A stretch of DNA of 18,888 nt. Source: CAJBLF01 sp964560855. GTDB lineage: Bacteria; Patescibacteriota; Gracilibacteria; Absconditabacterales; Absconditicoccaceae. Position 1 is the first letter of the stretch; every line of letters begins with the position of its first letter. The position numbers were made by a program, and so were the translations under genes. This document shows, piece after piece, positions 9,205 to 18,813 of the stretch. Under the pieces are notes generated by a model. It worked only from the letters and a program-made list of their open reading frames with translations. It had not been told where the DNA came from and ran no database searches. The stretch is from positions 1 through 18,888 of the forward strand of contig CAZLLU010000014.1 in NCBI GenBank assembly GCA_964560855.1, given 5' to 3'.

Positions 9205-9819
9205 ATGAAAGAACTCGATAACATTCAAAAATCCCTCATCGCTTTTTTCAAAAAAAATACGAATCAGGAAGGAATCACGCTGAGAGAGATCGCACACAAT
9301 ATCGGAGCAAGCCATCCGCAGACCGTGCTCAATAAATTGAATCAATTAGTATTGAAAGGATATTTTGTGAAAGATGAAAATGGATATAGATTAATCAGGG
9401 AGAGTGTCACGGACAATTTGAACGATATCGTCCAGCTCCCTATCTACGGATTCGCTCAATGTGGAAATAAAGGGAAACATATCCTCGATGAATATACGCA
9501 GGAAAAAATACCGGCTACCATGGCGATGCTCGGCGTCAAAGATGTCAGTAAATGTTTTTTTGTCAGAGCAAAAGGGAATAGCATGGAGCCAAAAATCCAA
9601 GATGGTGATTTGGTGCTTATCAAGCAACAACCGAGTTATGACGTGAACGATTATATTTTTGTCATCCACAATGATTTGCCTAAACTAAAAAAAATTATCC
9701 AAAAAGACGGAAAACGATTTTTGGAGTCCGTAAATAGATTTTTCGACAATGTAGAGGTCACGAAATATGACGAGACGAAAGTGATTGGCGTCGTTAAGAA
9801 AATCATAAAGGATATCTAA
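9205..9819 (+). CDS. lexA: LexA-like SOS repressor, S24 peptidase family
   Basis: 204 residues. Residues 1-65 form a winged helix-turn-helix (TLREIAHNIGASHPQTVLNKL, then LVLKGYFVKDENGYRLI). Residues about 77-204 are a LexA/UmuD-type autoprotease: cleavage motif LPIYGFAQ-Cys86-Gly87, nucleophile Ser126 in GNSMEPKIQDGDLVLI and general base Lys162 in LKKI. RecA filaments trigger self-cleavage in this family, releasing operators. Length and layout match LexA (about 200 residues). The scissile bond is Cys-Gly, as in UmuD, not the usual LexA Ala-Gly. An N-terminal DNA-binding domain argues against UmuD itself. A phage-type S24 repressor is the main alternative. It is separated by 47 bp from the S23 gene; its stop overlaps the end of the convergent M15 gene. 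None of its roughly 12 glycines is TGA, unlike its neighbours. Confidence 0.88.
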   Translation: MKELDNIQKSLIAFFKKNTNQEGITLREIAHNIGASHPQTVLNKLNQLVLKGYFVKDENGYRLIRESVTDNLNDIVQLPIYGFAQCGNKGKHILDEYTQEKIPATMAMLGVKDVSKCFFVRAKGNSMEPKIQDGDLVLIKQQPSYDVNDYIFVIHNDLPKLKKIIQKDGKRFLESVNRFFDNVEVTKYDETKVIGVVKKIIKDI

Positions 9820-10916
9820 GCGGCCTGATCGTATTCCTGCTCATCATCAAACAGAGCGTCTAATTTTTGAGCCACAGGAAGTCTTGCATCCTTATCATTA
9901 TAATATTCATCTACGAACTCTTTATGATCAAAATGCCGGTCCTCTGAAGATATAGAATTGAAATTAAATATTTTCGCTATTTTTTGCAATCAATAAACTC
10001 CGCCGATATTGTTTTCATTTTTACTCTCTTTGCTCACATCTATTGAATATCATAGATTGTGTCAGCTATATCATGGATTTGCCGTAGGAGTTCCTGTAGC
10101 TGCATTTTTTTCTTTAAGCGTTTTTTGATGATCTATTGTTCTATATGCACTCTCCAAAACGAATTTCTTTCCTGTTTTTTTGTAATACAACAACGATAGT
10201 CCTATCAGATCTGATGCTGCTTTGGAATTAACATAAGGACTTTTTCCCCTGCATTTTAAGATAACATTTCCATCTTTATCCCTTATCTCTTTGATTTCAC
10301 TGAGGTCTCATTTAGTTCTCAAATGATCCACGATTTCTTTTGCATTGGTTTCTACATAAGTAATTTCATCCTGTGTAATATTTTCTCCAACTTTCAATGC
10401 TCCATACGTTGTAGCTACAGGCAAAACATTGGTAGAAGGTGATATCTCTTGTGACTCTGAAGAAACGGAAGTATTACCTTCTACAGCACCGATATCTACT
10501 CCTGATGCTATTTGTTCAATAAGGTTTTCTAATTGTGCTTTATTGTCTTTATTGGCTATAATTATTGCTTTCACTCTATCTAATTTAGCTTTATCATATT
10601 CAAAACTCATTCATTCTATTCCTGATCACTTCATGCCTATTTTTTCTATAAGCTTCTTTTTTATGTTCTTTCCGATAGTTTTTAGAAAGTCTCATTTTTC
10701 TTTTCCCTTTGTCTCAGATACAAGATATTCTATAGTGCTTTTCTGGAAAGGATTGAGATTGACTCCGATTCCAGCTCATGTACCTATGAGTCATCATTTT
10801 TGTTGATCAAGAAAAGTAAGATAGGCTTTTGCGAGTTCCTCTCTTGTCTCCTCTATCGTAAGATCGGAGGATTCTATCGTGTTGTCTTGTCAGAATTCTG
10901 GTGTTGTTTCTGTCAT
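9816..10916 (-). CDS. M15 (VanY-like) zinc peptidase with long N-terminal region
   Basis: 366 residues after reading 12 TGA codons as Gly; ends at TAG. The C-terminal domain (about 225-345) is an M15-type peptidase. SAYRT (Ser256-Arg259) and a following Gln precede PGYSGHNLGYSIDV, supplying zinc ligands His286 and Asp293. EDRHFDH supplies Glu325 and the third ligand His328, in place of the usual E-x-W-H. Such enzymes cut D-Ala-D-Ala or L-Ala-D-Glu bonds in peptidoglycan stems. No signal peptide is seen. Residues 1-110 contain a Gly-rich amphipathic stretch (QQKGGLIGTGAGIGVNLNPF) and a basic helix; residues about 135-165 are a Ser-rich linker. It could be a carboxypeptidase, an endolysin-like lytic factor, or a wall-processing partner of the two giant proteins encoded upstream (88-bp gap). 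Its stop overlaps that of the lexA-like gene by 2 bp, with no terminator between them. Confidence 0.87.
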
Positions 10917-11004
10917 GAGAGATATATTAGATATAAAGCTATGTAGTTTTTTTTATTTTTTTGTATATCTTCCGCCATCTTTTTTTCTATAGACCATACT
11001 GACC

Positions 11005-14000
11005 CTATAGAGCATTAAGATATTTCAGAAGTGCCTTTCTATTGGATTCATTTCCATCTTTTAACCACTGAAAGTGCGACTTAGTTTGATCGCCGGATAA
11101 GATCTCCACATCGTTCGGATTCCGATTTCTATCAGCGAATAAGGTGTTCGGATATAATTGACTACCAAAGAAGAACATTCCTTTCATGTCGGGATTTTTT
11201 TTGAGATAATATCCTTTCACCCAATTGATTAAGTTTGTTGTATATGCGAATTCATTAACATCAGTAAAGCTATATTCCAACCCCTCTATCTTATATGTTT
11301 TCTTTGCTGTATCTATATATACTTTGCATTCTACTCAGTAACTCTGTACCGTTCCTACTATTTCCATTTCCGTACTTTTTTTATCATCCACCAAGAATTT
11401 AATCTCTTTCCTTCAATGTCATCGATCAACATTATTCATAGTATTGATTATAGTAGCAAGTGTTTTATCCATCGTTTTATACGTTTCTTTTTCCATCTCA
11501 CTGACTTTTTTGATGCTTTGCTTATTCTCTTTTATCTTACTTTTATCTATTTCAGAAAGCTTATCTACGACTGAGATATAAGGCATATTAGGCCCTAAGT
11601 ATTCTTCTATTTTCAAAGCAGCTTCTCTAAGGATATATTTTCCTGTTTCATCTATCCCCAACATTTTTGATTCAAATATTGCAATCATAACTTGATCAAG
11701 CATCCATTCTCCTCTTTGTTTTTCTGTTTCATCATCAGATTTCAATAATTCAGCGACGGTCTTTGTTTCTCACTGATAAGATTTTTTGATATATTCCATG
11801 ATAAACTCTTTTTCAGCATTTACCAAATCAAGATGATCGATATTGATTTCTCCCTTTTCGTCCATCTTATATTTCTCCTTACCTATCCGTGCCCATGCTT
11901 CAGACATACGGGTGAAATTTCAGATATTATATGGAGCACTTGCAAGCATTCCTATATACGTACCATTGAAATAATCGTAATATGATTTCCATTCTTTCAA
12001 AAGCTTGCTCTTAGACTCATTTATATTGAGATACAACAACGATTCTTTGATATTCTCCCATTCATAGACTTTGTTTGTCATTTCTCTCTCTATCTCTACC
12101 GGGATATCCAATTTATCTTCCAATCATCAAAAAATTTTATCTTCTCTCGCTGATTCTACCGATCTCAATGTACTCAATCTCTCTTTGACCATATCCACCT
12201 TTCCGATAACCGCCAATTCTTCTTCTGTTAATTCATCTCTCAACGGCGTCACTCTTTCATAACCCACATCGATCGTATCAAAAGATAATGACGTATCTAC
12301 ATATTGCTGTGAACTGATAGCTATTATCTTACCATTTTCATATTTGAATAAGAATTTCTCTACATCGCCGATCTTGGCTCTTTTTGCTGCGATGACTAAT
12401 TCATATGGTATTTCCACATATCAAGCACTCTCTTTTCCTGAATAGACCAATGATCAGTCTTCAGCTATTTGGGACGATTCACCTATCATTTCCGATTGTT
12501 TTTCTACAAATTCCGCTATTTTTACCTCTACTTCTTTTTTCTTCGCTGGAGCTTTCGCAGCTATCTCTTCTTCTATGATTTTCTTTATCTCTTTTCTAAA
12601 CTCCTCAACAGCTTCCTTGTCTGCCACATCTACCTTGGAATCCAGCATCAACACATCATCGAATTTATCATACACGTCACTAGCAGTCATATTCTTTTTG
12701 TCTATATCCTCCAGGTTCCGATCTCTATCTATAGTAGAAAATCAATTGATGATTGCATTTCCTATCACTCATCATAAAACAAAACTATACCGATCACTAT
12801 TGTATCGTCTATCTCATCCAAATACATTTTCATCATTATTCACCATCCACTCATTATCATAATAGATTCCTTTAGTACTATCACTTGATTCATTATAAAA
12901 GCTCATAAGCTCAAACATATCGTTATTACCACCATAGCCATGGAACTCTCTGGCCATCCTATAGATAATATTCTGTCCTGTCGAAGAAGATACCTGGAAA
13001 TCCGTGGTCAATCTACTTTCGATTCCTGTCTGTCTGGAAAAATAATCTATAGCATCCTTTTGGTTGAAATTGGATCTCTTGTTTATCTCATCAAAATCAA
13101 TCAGCGATCTTTCAAGATAATTATAATCATAATCCGTATAGTCTATCGTCACATTCTTGGTATTCTCTAGAGAAAGCCCGACTTTTTTGTAATGATAAAA
13201 AAGATGGATAAATTCTTTATTTTTCTTTATCGCCGCATATTCCTCTGGAGTATAAACATCCTCTTGAAGGACGAACATTTCGGCTCATGTGCAGATATAC
13301 TCGAATTGATAGATATCATTCTTGTACATATTCTCAAACAGTTCAAATTCCTTAGGATATTTCTCTTTGATGTTTGCTCATAACGCATCCCTGTATTCGT
13401 TGACCGTTCATGAAAACTCAGGAAGATATTCATTAGTCTCTTGATTGATCTCCATATACATATCAGAATCTCCCACTATCTTTTCTATATAAGACAATCC
13501 TGTATTGGATTTAATATTTTTCATAAAATTTTCATATCCTTCTGACCCTCATTTCTTGGTGATGAACGTTTTGACATATTCCATCCTCTTTCCGATACGT
13601 GCATCCATCATTTCCCATTCCTTATCCCATTTCACCTTATCCTCATCACTCAATCCTTTGACGAAATCGCTTTTGATACTTCCGCCATAATATCGTTGGG
13701 AAATCAAAGAAAGATTAGTGTCTGTAGGCAATTGCCCATTTTCATATTTTTTCATCTCTTCTTGGAAAATCAAAGCTTCCCACGCATCCTGAAACGTATT
13801 TATCCCTTTGTCCTTTAAAGCTGTATCCGTAAGATTAGGGTTTACATCCACATCCTGCTCTTTTGCGCATTGCAAGATAGCTTGTTTGACACTTGTTCTC
13901 TCCTGTCTGATATACTCCTCCTTATTTTGTGTATAGAATTCCAATTTATCATAATACAATTGGTTCACCAACTCTTGCGTAGTAAAGACCAACACTCATA

Positions 14001-15339
14001 CGGCTACACCAATTACGAGTCCTATAGCATTTCCTATTCATGGAACTACACTTCAGGCTGTCGTGCATATAGCAGTACAACCCAAAATAATTCCAAATTC
14101 CAAAACGATAGACGCAGCTCCCATACATAATTCAAAAGTAGCCCTATCTTTTTTGACAGATGCTCTCGCTTCATTCACTTTGGCTATAAAATCAGCTTCG
14201 TTCATTGACTCGCTCCGCATCCATACATCGAAGCCAAAAAACAAAAGATCCAATGCTCCGAAATTAGATAACCCCTTCATTATCGGCGAAAGCTTCTTTC
14301 CAAATCTCAAGACCTTGGAAAATGCCTCAATATTGGGAACATCATCCATTTCTTTGAAAATATTGATCACCTTAGGATCTATATTTTTTATTCATTTTTT
14401 TATTAATATCTCGCTAATCTCGTCAGTAGATTTAGATTTAGCTATCAAAGTGCGTGTTTCATTATCCAATTCCGACAATATTTTAGACGTCTTTGGATCC
14501 ACTGCATCCAAAAGTTCAGCCGGCATATCTTTACCAAGTTTTCCCCGAGCATCTCGCGCATCGATTACTTCACCATCATTCAAAGCATCGGCGACTTCTC
14601 AGAATTTCTTGGAAGATTTTTCTATATTCTTTCTCATCGCTTTGGATATCTTAGGATTTTTTGCTGCATCTTCAGATTTTTCGATAATCTTATCTATTTG
14701 ACCTTGGACCATTTTGATCTCTTTTTTTGCACTTACTGATTCCACTTTTATATCGCTCAACTTGTTCTTTAATTTCATATCATTGAATTTGTTTACATTC
14801 TTTTCCATTATTTTCCGCGCAGTCGCTCACGTCACTCCAGCCACTACGCCAGATTGAATTGAGTTCCTCTCTTTTCCTTCTTCAAGATTTTCTCACGTTT
14901 TTTCTCTATCCTCAGTGTTCGTATCATATGATGGTGAAGTAGCAGTAGCTTCTTGAGTAGCAGCATGCTCTTTAGTATCTGTTTTTGTATCTTGAGTAGC
15001 AACGACAACGCTTCCAAACACCACCTCATTTCTCAGATCCTCCAATTTGTTTGTTGTCTCCGCTTGCACGATAAGCAATTGCTTCTCTTTGAGAAAGTCG
15101 AAGATGTTATTTGCAAGTTTAGGGCTCATCGTTCATAGAATATTCCTCCATCGTCCAAGATCATCCAGATCCTTCAGAGTCTTTCCTTTGAGATCCTTAT
15201 CGGAAATCATTATTTTTTTCAATTTTCCTTCAAAAGGCAAAACTGCAAGCGACTTGAACCGACCGAGCTCGTCCTTGAATTTTTTGATATAGCTATCCGC
15301 TATCTCTGTTTTAATCTGTTCGTAATTTTGTGTTGTCAT
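11005..15339 (-). CDS. 1444-aa giant protein with glycine-zipper membrane hairpin, unknown function
   Basis: A single frame runs from ATG 15339 to TAG 11005 with about 25 TGA codons read as Gly and no in-frame TAA or TAG. I do not recognise the family. Residues 1-400 are charged and helical, with a Thr/Ala/Asp-rich linker (about 95-130), a short Gly/Ala/Val patch (SGVVAGVTGATA, about 163-174) and Lys/Glu coiled-coil-like helices. Residues about 400-453 form a hydrophobic hairpin: two helices (MGAASIVLEFGIILGCTAI and IGLVIGVAVGVLVF) joined by a SVVPGIGNAIG turn, with small residues every fourth position. The remaining 1000 residues are soluble, acidic and helical; a KAPAKKKEVEVK stretch lies near residue 910. 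The hairpin resembles those of pore-forming colicins and polymorphic-toxin carriers, but no toxin domain is recognisable. The start follows the upstream gene by 4 bp, so translation is probably coupled. Confidence 0.85.
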
Positions 15340-15343
15340 ACGA

Positions 15344-18300
15344 TTATGTTAATTTGGTAAATAATTTAACTGCACTTTTGAATATTGTTGCAATTTCATC
15401 TCCAGATTTAACGAATCTGCTAGCCACACCATCCAATGATGTTATCATTTCATCAATATCACTTTTTGTTATGATTTTTGTAAAATCATCAGTTTCTGAT
15501 GCTGTTCTCAATGCAACTTTTATATCTCAAATATCTCATCTTCTGAGAGCATCCCCTATAAGATCAACTCAGTCTACAGGAGCTTTACTCATCCTATATA
15601 ATTTGGCAATATTCGATACCTCAAAGCCATTACTCGATAATTCCATAATAGAATTAAACTCCAGCTTACTCATTTTCTTTGCATTAAATTTAAGTGTTTC
15701 CAAGCTTTCTATTGTATCGTTATAATATCTAACTCTAAATTTTGATGTACCAGGTCCACCACTATTCATCTCCCTCAAAACAGCTTTTGTATTTGTTAGA
15801 TCTACATCTATCAAATCATTCAATCTTTTAACGCTTGCATCATCAAGCACATCTATCACCTCCTCTGTAGCTGAAGCAGCTTTTTTGAAATCGGCAATTT
15901 TTTTATTTATTTTTGCAGGATCATAAATCACTGACATATCTTTTTTTATTTCTTTTATGATATTTTTTAATTCTAGATCTGTCATTCTTTCCACTTCGAT
16001 GTGATCGATATTTTTTATTAACGCTTCAGCATCAGCAGTTGATAGTCTCTTACTATCTGTAAGTAAATCAAAGAATTTTTTTTGGTTACTTGTAAGTGAT
16101 CATATTTTTGCATCATATTGTTTTATTAACTTCATACCATCTGTCATGTTGGTTACTATAATTCTATTGAATAATCTATTGTCTATATGTTTAGCAAGGA
16201 TATCCCAATCTGCATCCACCATCGTTGTTCCTGTAAATGCTTGTTTCAATAGCTTTCTATTTGCTTCTACTCAATTATTTGCACGTAAATCTTGCCATCT
16301 CGTGGATATATGCGGTAATACTCCTTTTTGTGTACCATCAACAATCTCACGAGCTTTTGAAAGAGATATCTTTCCGTCCTCTAATGCTTTCAATAGTTTT
16401 TTTGGACCATCTTTCTCATCAAAAAACCTTCTTCTGAGTGATCATGCTGGTCAAACAAATTTGCCATTAATCTTTCTCGCTGTCCAAAGTCATGCTTGGT
16501 ATACCTTAGTTGATAATGTTATTGGTGCTCATACAACCTTAGCAATATATTTCAATCACGCTCCAGCTCATTTTGTCTTGAAAACCACTACTCCTCTTGC
16601 GACAATAGCTATAGGCGCCATTGTTACTCCAAATCAAATTGCTCATGGAATTCATCGATCTATTGCACCCAAAATGTCTCACTTTCATAATTTTTCCCAT
16701 CATTTTTTCATATTGTGTAATGAATCTGCAAAGAGTTGTCCATAGGTAAGTGCGATACTTCCATCATCGCTCTTGATAAGCTGATATACATTTTTTCCTA
16801 TTTCCAATTCTTTTTTAAGCGCAAAATAATTATTCATAAATAATTTTAATCATGCTACATCTTCTGTGTTCATATTTCCGCTTTGTATTTTTTGTTTGAG
16901 ATTTGGTATTTTTTCTTTTAATTCTCTTAACAATGGCAAAATTGTAGAATTATTTAATAATTCAGCTCTATTTGCGTTTTCTGTATTGAAGAGTCTACCA
17001 TACATATCCATAGCTTTGTCTGCTGCTACCTCTTCTAGATCTTGTATATCTTCAGTAATCTTATCACAAGATTCTGATAACTGATTTTTATTTTTGGATT
17101 CTAATGTTCCATCTTGTATGTCTGTCTTACACCTATCCAATATACTTCATCCCTCATTTTCAAATAAAATATCATCTCTCGTATCATCGCACTCTTGTAC
17201 GCTTTTTTTTGTATCTTCATCCAAATCTCAATTCATTACTCAATATTTTTTTAGGATATCATAAGCGCCTAAAATAGGTCCTCATCTAAATGATTTGTAA
17301 TCTGAATCATTTTCTATGTTATTTTTAAACCATTCATCGCCATCAATCGCTTCGGACACATCAGAAAATCCAGCTGGATTGGCAGCGTATTTTTTCGCTG
17401 CTATGGCTTTGAGAAGATCTCATTCTTTTGTTTTTAGAAATGTGGTTACTCTCATTTGTTCCCTAAAAAAGAGCTTAATTTCTTTTATACGTTCATCTGG
17501 AGAGTTTTCCATCCATGCAGCAGCTTTTTCTTCATCATTTTTACCTACAGCAAATTGCGCCCAAGAAGGTAATGCCTTAAGGAATAACGATAACGCTCCA
17601 CCAGCAGCCTTTTTTATAATACTCACTATATTTGTTTTGATTTCTTCATTATTTTTTTCTATCAAATCTATTCCCACTCCTCGTTCTGACAGCATACTTC
17701 CCACATTGCTAAAGCTATTGTCCATGCAGAAAGGGACAAGTCATTTTAAAGATTTTTGTGGATCAACGTTTTGAGCAACGGTATTCATATCACCATCATC
17801 TTGCCATCATGCAGCAAGTTCTTTGGAAAATATATTTTCATATAAGCCATCTACATTTCCTCCGAATGCTTCATATTTTTCTGCATCTTTTGGATTATTT
17901 TCTACAAATTCCTCATATGATTTTAATTGATTTCAAGATTCATCACGATTATCAGTTCATTTTTTCTTTCGATCAAAGAAATCTTTTAATCATCGTTTCC
18001 CTGTTGTGATTCCATGAATCACATAATACGCTCATGTTCCTATACCTGTCCATTTAAGGAATTTACCGAACGGTCTTTGCCGGAATCCTTTTTTCTCTGT
18101 AGATTCTTCGCCTTCTTTTTTCTCTTTTTTCTTTTTTCCTAGACCAAAGAGTTTTTTGATTCCTCGGACTCCCAATGCGACGACACCGATTCATCATGCT
18201 ACACGCATCACATTAGCTCAGGTGTTCGTTTTCCATTCTTCCTTGTTGGTTACTCCGTCTCGCTGTCTCTGGATCCGATTTCTATTTTTAACTTTATCAT

Positions 18301-18688
18301 CTTCTTTATTTTCTTCCTGATTTTCCGGTGGTGTTACTTCTGAAGAAGTCGAAGGGATGGTTACGCCGACTTTGAGTATGGTAAGTTCCGTCTTGGTGGA
18401 ATCCAGCGTCGAAAGCATATCCGTATACTCATTGATCTCCTTTTCGATTTTTTTGATCTCTGCTTGGGATGTCGTATCGGTTTTTCCCTCGAGTGCTTTA
18501 AGCTTAGTATTTGCTTCCTCCTTAGCGGTCTTAATCTGGTCTGCAAGTGTCTCTGCCTTGAGAAGTGCAGACTCCGCTTGAGACTTTTGGAGCACCTCGT
18601 CAGTGAGTTTTTTCGCTTCGGCCAAATCCGTGGTCACTTTCGCGACATCCGTCTGGAAGGTCTCGATGGTAGTATGCTGATCGTTCAT
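15344..18688 (-). CDS. 1114-aa giant coiled-coil/membrane protein, unknown function
   Basis: A single frame runs from ATG 18688 to TAA 15344 with about 30 TGA codons read as Gly and no in-frame TAA or TAG. I do not recognise the family. Residues 1-105 are a coiled coil rich in Lys, Glu, Ala and Leu. Residues about 108-155 are a Pro/Glu/Asn and basic linker. Residues 158-183 are a Gly/Val-rich hydrophobic helix followed by a Lys-rich patch, and residues 211-227 (LKWTGIGTGAYYVIHGI) are a second hydrophobic segment. A third near 677-703 (IPGAIGFGVTMAPIAIVARG) is again a glycine zipper, several of whose glycines are TGA. The rest is helical and charged. No signal peptide is seen. It is the first gene after the promoter at 18730-18758, and its stop is 4 bp before the 1444-aa gene. 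Membrane association is likely. A structural or scaffold role fits the composition but is inference. Confidence 0.85.
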
Positions 18689-18729
18689 GATCTATGGTCT
18701 AAAAACTAAAGGTCGTAAAATACAGAAAT

Positions 18730-18758
18730 ATTATACCCGCAACCGACTTTTTTTACAA
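18730..18758 (-). promoter_or_regulatory. Promoter of the giant-protein operon
   Basis: On the minus strand TTGTAA (18753-18758, four of six consensus bases), a 17-nt spacer and a perfect TATAAT (18730-18735). The implied start leaves a leader of about 35 nt before the ATG at 18688, with no Shine-Dalgarno sequence. The -35 box overlaps the T-tract of the upstream terminator. Confidence 0.7.
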
Positions 18759-18786
18759 AAAAAACCCTCCTGTATGAACAAGAGAG
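18757..18786 (-). terminator. Intrinsic terminator of the right-edge gene
   Basis: Read on the minus strand: CTCTCTTGT, loop TCAT, ACAGGAGGG, then eight T. All nine positions pair, two as G-U wobbles. It lies 27 bp after the stop codon at 18814. Confidence 0.8.
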
Positions 18787-18813
18787 CTTGACATTCTTTA
18801 TTATATAGTAGTA

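Noticed and set aside
10874..10978. 34-codon minus-strand ORF (MAEDIQKNKKNY...) between the 1444-aa and M15 genes
   Set aside because: It overlaps the M15 start out of frame, has no ribosome binding site and no recognisable motif; the gap is better read as an AT-rich leader.
14063..14701. Plus-strand 212-codon ORF (and a similar one at 16146-16745)
   Set aside because: Both lie wholly inside the giant minus-strand genes, have Ser/Phe/Ile-rich shadow composition and no motif. They are open because their strand avoids stops opposite the real frame.
9205..18688. Whole right half as a prophage (repressor, giant tail-like proteins, endolysin-like M15)
   Set aside because: No terminase, portal, capsid, integrase or attachment site is visible, and the repressor is paired with recA. 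Kept only as an alternative for the giant operon.
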